Positions 1 through 6,260 of a stretch of 7,229 nucleotides of DNA are shown one piece after another. Where the stretch lies: NCBI GenBank assembly GCA_023436685.1, contig JAEZIL010000109.1, positions 1 to 7,229 on the forward strand. Reading direction: 5' to 3'. The notes beneath the pieces were generated by a model that was given only the letters and a program-made list of their open reading frames with translations, was not told the origin of the DNA and searched no databases. The position numbers and the translations under genes were made by a program. How positions within the stretch are numbered: position 1 is the first letter of the stretch; every line of letters starts with the position of its first letter. This DNA is from Bacteroidota bacterium. GTDB lineage: Bacteria; Bacteroidota; Bacteroidia; Chitinophagales; Chitinophagaceae.

Positions 1-1741
1 CATCGGGCGAGACAGAATTTTCGCCTGCGGCTGCAAGCTCACGTGCGTTAAGATTAACAAGAAAGCGGCCTTCAATACGTTGATAAAACTGCTGTATTTT
101 TTTTGAGAACACAAAGTACACCAAGATAATTGCAGGCACTGCAATCAATATTGCTGCTTTGGCAGATAGCAGATTACTTACCCAAAACCATATTATTAGC
201 ACGCCAAGCACAAGCCTAATGATCTCAAGTACCAGTAAGGGTCCTCGGTTATACTTGGTATCTAGCCACAATTCTTTGTAAGCCATTTTATCAGGTTTCT
301 TGAGTATAAATGCAAGAATAAATGGTGAGGCAATACCTAATGATATTACTAGGCATATAATGCCTGCAATAGTAGGGTCGGTAATATGTTTATTCAGGAA
401 AGGCAAAAGGAAGTTAGATGAAAGTAGGAAAAGTGCCAGTATGATAATACTATTTGTAAGTGCAATCTTGCCATAAGATTTTAAAGCAATTTTTAAATTG
501 CTCTCAGCCTGTATTTTCTGTGTGCTATTCGAATACCTGTTCAATCGGTCTATCCACTTAGGTGGTAGCATTCTTAGTATATAACTATGAAACTTATCAG
601 AGGCTTTTATCATGTATGGTGTCGTGAAGGTTGTGATGGCTGATGCCCCTACTGCTACAGGAAATAAGAAATTGCTTATTACACCTAAACTTAAGCCCAA
701 TGTGGCTACTATGAAGGCAAATTCACCTATCTGCGCCATGCTCATACCTACTTGAACAGACTGCTTTAGAGGTTGACCAGATAATATGGCACCTAAAGTA
801 GTACTAAAAAATTTTCCAAAAAGTGTTAGTAGGGTTACCCATAACACCGGCCATTTATATTGCATTATAGCTTCGGGATCAATTAGCATTCCAACTGAAA
901 CAAAAAATACAGCACCAAATAAATCTTTTACAGGCTTTATGATATGTTCTACTTTCTCAGCAGAGGTAGTTTCTGCTATTATAGAGCCCATAATAAATGC
1001 TCCAAGCTCTGCAGAAAACCCTACCTGAGTAGCCAGGATTACCATTCCTAAACATAGGCCTATTGATAGAATCAGTAATGTTTCTTCATCGAGGAGATTC
1101 TTTGCTTTTTTTAAAAAAGTAGGTAGCAAGAAAATACCGGTTATAAACCATAGTGCAAGGAAGAACAATAATTTCAAAACAGTCATTAACAATTCAAAAC
1201 CTTCAAATTGCTGACTGACGGCCATTGTAGAAAGTAATACCATCAATAATATCACTACAATATCTTCAACCACAAGCACACCAAACACTATTCGTGCAAA
1301 CTGTTTCGTTTTTACGCCCAACTCATCAAAAGCACGTATGATAATAGTTGTAGATGAACTTGCTAGCATACCCCCAAGAAAAAGACTATCCATATTAGAC
1401 CATCCCATCCATTTACCTACTGCATATCCACTAACTGTGATAAAGATGATTTCTACGAATGCTGTAATTGATGCTGACCCTCCAACACGCATCAATTTTT
1501 TAAAACTAAACTCTAAACCTAAACTAAATAGAAGAAAGATTACACCAATTTCTGCCAACGTTTCTATATTTTGAGTATCAGCTACTGTAGGGGTGATTGA
1601 TAAATGTGGCCCAACAAGAAAGCCTGCAATAATGTAACCTAATACAAGGGGCTGCCTGATCCATTTAAACAATATGGTAGTAATAGCTCCGGTAAAGAGT
1701 ATCAAAGCCAGGTCTTCTATAAGTTTTGGTAAATGCCCCAT
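1..1741 (-). CDS. CPA2 (Kef-type) monovalent cation:proton antiporter, 3' end missing
   Basis: I translated this by hand: 580 codons are open from the ATG at 1741 to the window edge, so the C-terminus is missing. An in-frame TAG lies 6 nt upstream (1750-1748), making this ATG the first possible start. Residues 1-380 are a Na+/H+-exchanger membrane domain of about 12 hydrophobic helices. CPA2 landmarks are GFLVGP (40-45), FSLGLEF (72-78), the SSST stretch (128-131), VVED (157-160, with the Asp expected in the ion path), SAELGAF (243-249), FFVSVGMLID (279-288) and MAQIGEFAF (335-343). Four further hydrophobic stretches follow at about 427-447, 458-480, 500-520 and 525-545, then a soluble stretch that in related Bacteroidota proteins leads into a TrkA-C/RCK regulatory domain; that domain would lie outside the window. 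It sits in the inner membrane and probably exchanges K+ or Na+ for H+; the ion cannot be told from sequence. It lies 38 nt after the Usp gene, probably in one operon. Family call is firm; ion and regulation are inferred. Confidence 0.93.
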   Translation of the reverse strand, partial: MGHLPKLIEDLALILFTGAITTILFKWIRQPLVLGYIIAGFLVGPHLSITPTVADTQNIETLAEIGVIFLLFSLGLEFSFKKLMRVGGSASITAFVEIIFITVSGYAVGKWMGWSNMDSLFLGGMLASSSTTIIIRAFDELGVKTKQFARIVFGVLVVEDIVVILLMVLLSTMAVSQQFEGFELLMTVLKLLFFLALWFITGIFLLPTFLKKAKNLLDEETLLILSIGLCLGMVILATQVGFSAELGAFIMGSIIAETTSAEKVEHIIKPVKDLFGAVFFVSVGMLIDPEAIMQYKWPVLWVTLLTLFGKFFSTTLGAILSGQPLKQSVQVGMSMAQIGEFAFIVATLGLSLGVISNFLFPVAVGASAITTFTTPYMIKASDKFHSYILRMLPPKWIDRLNRYSNSTQKIQAESNLKIALKSYGKIALTNSIIILALFLLSSNFLLPFLNKHITDPTIAGIICLVISLGIASPFILAFILKKPDKMAYKELWLDTKYNRGPLLVLEIIRLVLGVLIIWFWVSNLLSAKAAILIAVPAIILVYFVFSKKIQQFYQRIEGRFLVNLNARELAAAGENSVSPD

Positions 1742-1779
1742 AACAATCTATTAGATAATGTTAGCGTTATTATGATGCG

Positions 1780-2592
1780 CTATGGCAAAATAATAACAGG
1801 TATTTGTGCATGATGCACAATTTCAGTTGTAAAATAAGGCCTAAAGATATCTATAAAATTTCTAGGCCCTTTCTGTATTACTAATACACCTTTATTCTCA
1901 TGCATGTAATCTTTAATAGTCTGTGTTGTATTTTCTGATTCAAATATTTTGTATGATAAGCTTGCCAGTTTTGCATACTTATTACATAGTAGTTGTAAAT
2001 ATTCAGTTATTTCATTTAAGGGGGCTTTGTCTTTAACTACAGAGAAAAAGGTTATGTGATGATATTTATCAGAAGTTATTGCAAGTAATTCTTCAAAATG
2101 GGTTGTATCTAACGAGTGTGGGTTCTTAATTCCAATATAGAGTTGGTCGTAATGGAAATCTGATGTAGCTGTAGGCAGGGCTATTATAACCCGTTCTATA
2201 TTATCTGCAAGCTGTAACGCTGTGCTTGATATTAATAATTTTTCAATTCCGGTCTTGTCATTCATACCTACAAATACATAATCGGTTGTATTCGATTCCT
2301 GCAATTTCATTACAGCAGAAGATACATTGTAAGAGTTGGAGTGGTATTTTATAAATGGATTATTACCTACTACAGTTTCTGCCAATGATTTTAGCTTATT
2401 AATGCTGCGCTCAACACTACTATACTTTAATTCCGATAGAACTTCTGAATCTCCTAATCCTGGAATAAGGTCGGTGGTATGATGAACCAACAGTAACTCC
2501 GAATTTACTTGCTGTGCCCATTTATATGTGAACGCCAATAGCCATTCAGAATAAGTTGAAAAATCAATTAAAACAATAAATCGTTTTTTCAT
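1780..2592 (-). CDS. Universal stress protein, two tandem Usp domains
   Basis: This 270-residue protein has two Usp (adenine-nucleotide-binding alpha/beta) domains, about residues 1-140 and 147-270, the usual Bacteroidota double form. The N-terminus MKKRFIVLIDFS is a classic Usp first strand, with Asp10 at the position that contacts adenine in ATP-binding Usps. In domain 1 the glycine-rich ATP loop is only partly kept: VGMNDKTG...LLISS (108-123) replaces the usual G-x2-G-x9-G-S. Domain 2 ends in the common degenerate form (VLVIQKG...AQIPVIILP) and probably binds no nucleotide. I chose ATG 2592 over an in-frame TTG at 2619, which only adds a charged tail (VKNNNKRN) before the normal Usp start. 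The protein is cytoplasmic with no membrane segments. It precedes the antiporter gene by 38 nt, suggesting co-transcription and a role in sensing energy or stress state for ion exchange; that role is inferred from context. Family call is strong; function in detail is unknown. Confidence 0.9.
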   Translation of the reverse strand: MKKRFIVLIDFSTYSEWLLAFTYKWAQQVNSELLLVHHTTDLIPGLGDSEVLSELKYSSVERSINKLKSLAETVVGNNPFIKYHSNSYNVSSAVMKLQESNTTDYVFVGMNDKTGIEKLLISSTALQLADNIERVIIALPTATSDFHYDQLYIGIKNPHSLDTTHFEELLAITSDKYHHITFFSVVKDKAPLNEITEYLQLLCNKYAKLASLSYKIFESENTTQTIKDYMHENKGVLVIQKGPRNFIDIFRPYFTTEIVHHAQIPVIILP

Positions 2593-2613
2593 ATTTCGCT
2601 TATTATTGTTCTT

Positions 2614-2627
2614 TACCAAAAATGGTA
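2614..2627. repeat. Short dyad upstream of the Usp gene (TACCA-4-TGGTA)
   Basis: Arms TACCA (2614-2618) and TGGTA (2623-2627) are perfect inverted copies around four A residues. The dyad lies 22-35 nt upstream of the chosen Usp start and overlaps the alternative TTG start, so it could be an operator or a small leader hairpin. Arms of five bases in AT-rich DNA are easily chance. Confidence 0.25.
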
Positions 2628-2640
2628 TTTAAATAAGATC

Positions 2641-2742
2641 AACACCAACAATATATCAAATAAAATACGAAATATTTGTTAAAGCTGGTTTGCATATCCA
2701 TGACAATATTCAAACGAAAAATAGTGAATTGAGGTTGGTGTT
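2641..2742. repeat. Nine-base inverted repeat enclosing about 84 bp
   Basis: AACACCAAC (2641-2649) and GTTGGTGTT (2734-2742) are perfect reverse complements. They enclose the imperfect dyad at 2688-2715, so a transcript across this area could fold into an outer stem with an inner hairpin. It lies 49-150 nt upstream of the Usp start codon, where a leader or operator would be. No function can be assigned from sequence. Confidence 0.4.
2688..2715. repeat. Imperfect 10-base dyad, GTTTGCATAT / ATATTCAAAC
   Basis: The arms at 2688-2697 and 2706-2715 match as inverted repeats at nine of ten positions, with an 8-base spacer. The form resembles a dimeric regulator site or a hairpin. It lies about 100 nt upstream of the Usp start and inside the larger inverted repeat at 2641-2742. 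It matches no regulator motif that I can name with confidence. Confidence 0.35.
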
Positions 2743-2938
2743 ATCAATGCTTTGGCATTTTAAATTGTGGTCGACATATTTCTGGGGCGAGAATAGTTGT
2801 ATTTTATATCAGTTTCTGTGTTACATATTTGTCTGATATCTGGCTCCCAAATCACTTACGCTTTTAACAGCATACATGCTATTCTACTGCTGCATATGCG
2901 TAGTACTGTTGAAAGGTTTAGAGTAATAGAACAGCTGC

Positions 2939-2950
2939 AAACTGCAGTTT
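2939..2950. repeat. Perfect 12-base palindrome AAACTGCAGTTT
   Basis: The 12 bases are a perfect palindrome in the middle of the divergent region. Nearby are the smaller palindromes GCATATGC (2892-2899) and AGCAT-AC-ATGCT (2869-2880). It could be an operator for a dimeric regulator of either operon. It lies about 300 bp upstream of the ABC start, far for a simple repressor site. Confidence 0.35.
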
Positions 2951-3187
2951 AACGTTTCCGATAAAAACCCACTAAGCGCCACTTCATTTTTGTAAGCGGA
3001 ACTATAAAAACATCAATCTAGCCTATTGTGATGCCAGTCTGCACCTTGTGTCTTGCAGATGAATCTACACCTTCAAGTAGGCCTTTGTGATTGAAAATCA
3101 ATAATTGTAATTTACACGAGGTTTAGTAATATTTTATTTAAAGTGAATTGTCTCAATATTTTGAAGGTAGTATTTAACACTTTTGTA

Positions 3188-3200
3188 ATAGTAATACTAT
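3188..3200. repeat. Palindrome ATAGTA-A-TACTAT beside the putative ABC operon promoter
   Basis: Six-base perfect arms flank one central A. It lies 21 bases upstream of the -7-like box at 3222, about where the -33 region and RNA polymerase would sit, so a protein bound here could block or recruit polymerase. AT-rich composition makes a chance match possible. Confidence 0.35.
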
Positions 3201-3221
3201 CTTTTGGTGGAATAATACTCT

Positions 3222-3229
3222 TATTTTTG
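3222..3229 (+). promoter_or_regulatory. Putative Bacteroidota -7 promoter box (TATTTTTG) for the ABC operon
   Basis: TATTTTTG fits the Bacteroidota -7 consensus TAnnTTTG exactly and is the only exact plus-strand match I found in the intergenic region. A TTTG at 3203-3206 could serve as the -33 element, but its 15-base spacing is shorter than the usual range of about 17-23. Transcription would start near 3235, giving a leader of only about a dozen bases before the ATG at 3248. The upstream element is weak, so this is tentative. Confidence 0.3.
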
Positions 3230-3247
3230 TTTTTGAAATAAATATTC

Positions 3248-4912
3248 ATGGCAGATAAAGTCAATGTATTTAGAAAATTGCTGAACGTTCTCAGGCATGA
3301 AAAAGAAGAGATATCAGCTATTTATTTTTATACTATTTTCAGCGGATTAGTTCAGTTGTCATTACCCTTAGGTATTCAAGCTATTATCAGTTTTGTTTTA
3401 GGCGGTGCCATTTCCACATCTCTTGTTCTACTCATCATCATGGTTATTGCAGGTGTTTTTGTTGGTGGGCTTTTACAGGTTAATCAAATGAAACTTATTG
3501 AAAAAATCCAGCAACAACTGTTTGTGCGATATTCATTTCAATATGCTCATATTATCCCCAACCTTAACTTAAAAGAGGTGGATGGATATTATCTTCCAGA
3601 GCTAGTGAATCGATTCTTCGACACTGTATCTCTACAAAAGGGAATTTCTAAGCTTCTACTTGATGTGCCTGCTGCCACAATACAGATCATTTTTGGTCTT
3701 ATACTTCTATCATTTTATCACCCTGTATTTATTTTTTTCGGTGTAACACTGCTTTTAGTATTATACTTTATACTGCGAGCTACCGGCAATAAGGGTCTTG
3801 AAACTAGTATTCGCGAAAGTAACTATAAATATAAGGTTGCAGGTTATTTACAGGAACTGGCACGTGTCATTACTACATTAAAGTTCTCTCGAAACAATAC
3901 AATGCACCTTCATAAAACAGATGAATACGTAGCTGGATACCTTGAATCTCGCACAGCACATTTTAAAATTCTACTGTTTCAATATTGGACACTTATTGGC
4001 TTTAAAGTTATTATTACTTCCGCAATGCTTATTATAGGTGGATTTCTATTAGTTAACCAACAATTGAATATTGGTCAGTTCATTGCAGCCGAAATAGTTA
4101 TACTTATGGTTATTGGTTCAGTTGAAAAGCTAATTATCAATCTGGATAAAGTGTATGATGTCCTTACATCTGTAGAGAAGATAAGTCAGGTGCTAGAAAA
4201 ACCTAAAGAAGAGACTGGTGAAATAGTGTTAAAGGAGGATGAACCAATACGCATTAGTGCTCAAAACCTTTCCTTTCAATATACGCCTGGAAAGTATACA
4301 GTGAATAATCTATCGTTCAATATTAAAGAAGGTGAGATTGTTTGTTTGCAAGGTTCTTATACTGCTGGTAAATCTACGCTACTTAGGTTACTTACTGGCG
4401 CTTTCCCATCCTTCACTGGCAATTTGTTGATAAATGATATGTCAATTAGCAACTACAATATAGCATCTCTAAGGGCCAATACCGGAATTATGCTTCAAAT
4501 GCAGGATATATTTAAGGGTACACTTAAAGAAAATATCTGTATGGGTGAAGACAGTATTAGCTATCAAGAGATGGACAAACTCGCAAATGTAGTAGGCCTT
4601 AAGCAATTTATAGATCAGCAAAAAGAGGGTTACAACCTTGATTTACAGCCTGCCGGCCAGCACCTGTCAGGCCGTATAGTCAAAAAAGTATTATTAATGC
4701 GGGCTCTTATTCATCGCCCGAAGCTCCTTTTACTTGAAGAGCCTTTTTTGGGGTTGGAAGAACCCTACGCTGATCGGATCCAAGATTACTTATTACATAA
4801 GCTGCCTGGCACAACGATAGTTGTAGTTAGCAATGATGAAGAATTTAGCAAAAAATGTGATAAGGTTATAGTTTTAGACAACGGAAGCATCACATCAATT
4901 ATCGAAAACTGA
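3248..4912 (+). CDS. Half-size ABC exporter (membrane domain plus ATPase) with atypical ATPase motifs
   Basis: This 554-residue protein fuses an ABC exporter membrane domain (about 20-310, with hydrophobic helices near 24-50, 57-77, 140-157, 158-177, 245-269 and 276-292) to one nucleotide-binding domain (about 334-554). It should sit in the inner membrane as a dimer and power export. Walker A is GSYTAGKST (369-377); Tyr345 is a likely A-loop residue and Gln419 the Q-loop. Three motifs deviate: the signature is LSGRI (473-477) instead of LSGGQ, Walker B is LLLLEE (493-498) with Glu497 for the usual Asp although Glu498 is kept, and the H-loop is SND with Asn529 for His. The D-loop reads LGLEE. 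There is no C39 peptidase domain at the N-terminus, so it is not a leader-cleaving bacteriocin exporter. An in-frame stop at 3239-3241 makes ATG 3248 the first possible start. It is first in an operon with an adaptor and a TolC-like gene, as in type I secretion or tripartite efflux. The substrate is unknown. Confidence 0.93.
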   Translation: MADKVNVFRKLLNVLRHEKEEISAIYFYTIFSGLVQLSLPLGIQAIISFVLGGAISTSLVLLIIMVIAGVFVGGLLQVNQMKLIEKIQQQLFVRYSFQYAHIIPNLNLKEVDGYYLPELVNRFFDTVSLQKGISKLLLDVPAATIQIIFGLILLSFYHPVFIFFGVTLLLVLYFILRATGNKGLETSIRESNYKYKVAGYLQELARVITTLKFSRNNTMHLHKTDEYVAGYLESRTAHFKILLFQYWTLIGFKVIITSAMLIIGGFLLVNQQLNIGQFIAAEIVILMVIGSVEKLIINLDKVYDVLTSVEKISQVLEKPKEETGEIVLKEDEPIRISAQNLSFQYTPGKYTVNNLSFNIKEGEIVCLQGSYTAGKSTLLRLLTGAFPSFTGNLLINDMSISNYNIASLRANTGIMLQMQDIFKGTLKENICMGEDSISYQEMDKLANVVGLKQFIDQQKEGYNLDLQPAGQHLSGRIVKKVLLMRALIHRPKLLLLEEPFLGLEEPYADRIQDYLLHKLPGTTIVVVSNDEEFSKKCDKVIVLDNGSITSIIEN

Positions 4913-4913
4913 T

Positions 4914-6260
4914 ATGAAGGAAATAAAACAGATAGTCGAACTCGAAATAAAGGGTAGACCATTACGTTCCTTTTCAACAGTTTATCGTATTGGGAAAAGG
5001 AGTAAAATTAAATATTGGGTGTATGGCGTATTGGTAGTAATGTGCCTTGTCCTACTTCTGCCATGGACTCAAAATATAAGATCAAGAGGTACTGTTACTA
5101 CTTTAAGGCAGGAACAGCGTCCACAGGAACTAAATACTGTCATAGCAGGCAGAATAGTAAAATGGAATGTAAAAGAAGGAGATTTCGTTCGTAAAGGTGA
5201 CACTATCGCCCAGCTAGCTGAAGTTAAAGATAACTACCTTGATCCCCAACTGCTGGATAGAACTAAGGAACAAATCACGGCCAAGGTCACTTCTATAGAA
5301 TCATACAACCAGAAGGTTAATGCTACCAACGCACAGATGCAGGCCATGCAGCAGGCACGCCAATTGAAAATGCAACAACTAAACAATAAAGTGCAGCAGT
5401 TGCAACTTAAAATTTTGAGTGATAGCATGGAAGCCCAGGCGGCACTCAATGATTTTAAGATAGCAGAGGAGCAGTATCGCAGGCAGAGAATAATGCGAGA
5501 TAGCGGTTTAGCATCAATGGTACAAGTGGAACAGCGCAATCAGAGTTATCAGAATGCAATGGCCAAAAAAATCAGCACGGAAATAAAGTTTACTAATACT
5601 AAAACCGATCTCACAAATACTCGCATTGAATTAAACCAGGTGGAGCAGGAATATGCTGAAAAAATATTTAAGGCACAGGGTGAAAGAGCTTCAGCTGAAA
5701 GTGAGATAGCTGCTGGACAGGGAGAGCTGGCTAAGTTGTCCAATCAATATGCGAATTATTCTATCCGCTCAGGGCAATACTACCTGCTTGCACCTCAAGA
5801 TGGACAAGTGGTGAAAGCTACCAAAGCTGGTATTAATGAAATAGTGAAAGAAGGAGAAAAGCTGGTGGAAATAGTACCTGCCAGTGTTGATTATGCTGTA
5901 GAAATGTTTGTGCGTCCCGTAGATCTTCCCTTACTTTCCAAGGGACAACGTGTGCGTTTTATGTTCGATGGGTTTCCTGCCATAGTATTCAGTGGCTGGC
6001 CCCAATCTTCATACGGGACGTTTGGAGGACGCATTGTAGCAATTGAAAGCTCTGTGAGTACTAATGGTAAATTCAGGATATTAGTAGGTGAAGATAAAGA
6101 CGACAAACCATGGCCCAGGGCATTACGTATGGGAACCGGCGCGGCAGGTATCGCTTTGCTAAAAGATGTGCCAGTTTGGTATGAGCTATGGCGAAACATC
6201 AATGGCTTTCCTCCTGACTATTATCAACCTAACACACAGGTAGCAAATGAGAATAAATAA
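4914..6260 (+). CDS. HlyD-type periplasmic adaptor (membrane fusion protein)
   Basis: This 448-residue adaptor links the ABC pump to the outer-membrane channel. It has a short cytoplasmic N-terminus, one membrane anchor (about 33-51), the first half of a biotinyl/lipoyl-like domain (about 75-103, AGRIVKWNVKEGDFVRKGD), a long Gln-rich coiled-coil hairpin (about 112-280), the second lipoyl half (about 290-321, LLAPQDGQVV...NEIVKEGEKL) and a beta-barrel/C-terminal part (about 325-425). The lipoyl-like halves lack the MKM/DKA-type lysine motif of true biotin or lipoyl carriers and here serve as structure. Length and order fit the HlyD family, and the long hairpin is the kind that docks onto TolC tips. 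The start ATG lies 1 nt after the ABC stop codon, indicating translational coupling, and the last 14 nt overlap the TolC-like gene. The call is firm; the cargo remains unknown. Confidence 0.93.
   Translation: MKEIKQIVELEIKGRPLRSFSTVYRIGKRSKIKYWVYGVLVVMCLVLLLPWTQNIRSRGTVTTLRQEQRPQELNTVIAGRIVKWNVKEGDFVRKGDTIAQLAEVKDNYLDPQLLDRTKEQITAKVTSIESYNQKVNATNAQMQAMQQARQLKMQQLNNKVQQLQLKILSDSMEAQAALNDFKIAEEQYRRQRIMRDSGLASMVQVEQRNQSYQNAMAKKISTEIKFTNTKTDLTNTRIELNQVEQEYAEKIFKAQGERASAESEIAAGQGELAKLSNQYANYSIRSGQYYLLAPQDGQVVKATKAGINEIVKEGEKLVEIVPASVDYAVEMFVRPVDLPLLSKGQRVRFMFDGFPAIVFSGWPQSSYGTFGGRIVAIESSVSTNGKFRILVGEDKDDKPWPRALRMGTGAAGIALLKDVPVWYELWRNINGFPPDYYQPNTQVANENK

Larger units (their letters stand above)
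2593..3247. other. Long divergent intergenic region without a convincing gene
   Basis: About 655 bp separate the start of the minus-strand Usp gene from the start of the plus-strand ABC operon. I found no open frame of credible length or composition on either strand and no tRNA-like or rRNA-like segment. The left half (2610-2760) contains nested inverted repeats, the centre (2865-2950) several short palindromes, the block 3021-3091 short imperfect direct repeats, and the right end a promoter-like element with a palindrome. This is long for a simple divergent promoter in a bacterium. It could carry regulatory sites for both operons, an unrecognised small RNA, or a decayed gene; the sequence alone does not decide between them. 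Confidence 0.7.

Noticed and set aside
786..1574. Plus-strand open frames at 786-1028 and 1338-1574
   Set aside because: They lie antisense to the antiporter gene, whose frame carries clear CPA2 motifs throughout; their translations show no family features.
2593..2619. N-terminal extension of the Usp gene from a TTG start at 2619
   Set aside because: The standard Usp N-terminus begins at the ATG at 2592; the extra nine residues are a charged tail with no family match.
2746..2763. AATGC-TTTG-GCATT followed by T residues, considered as a terminator
   Set aside because: The stem has only five pairs with weak GC content, and no plus-strand gene ends before it.
3031..3090. Tiny plus-strand frame coding MPVCTLCLADESTPSSRPL, considered as a possible secreted peptide cargo for the exporter
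   Set aside because: It has only 19 residues, no ribosome-binding site, no double-glycine leader, and the transporter has no leader peptidase; a frame of this size arises readily by chance.
3248..3700. N-terminal C39 peptidase domain in the ABC protein, which would indicate a bacteriocin exporter
   Set aside because: The first membrane helix begins near residue 24, leaving no room for the roughly 130-residue peptidase, and no Cys/His catalytic motif is present.
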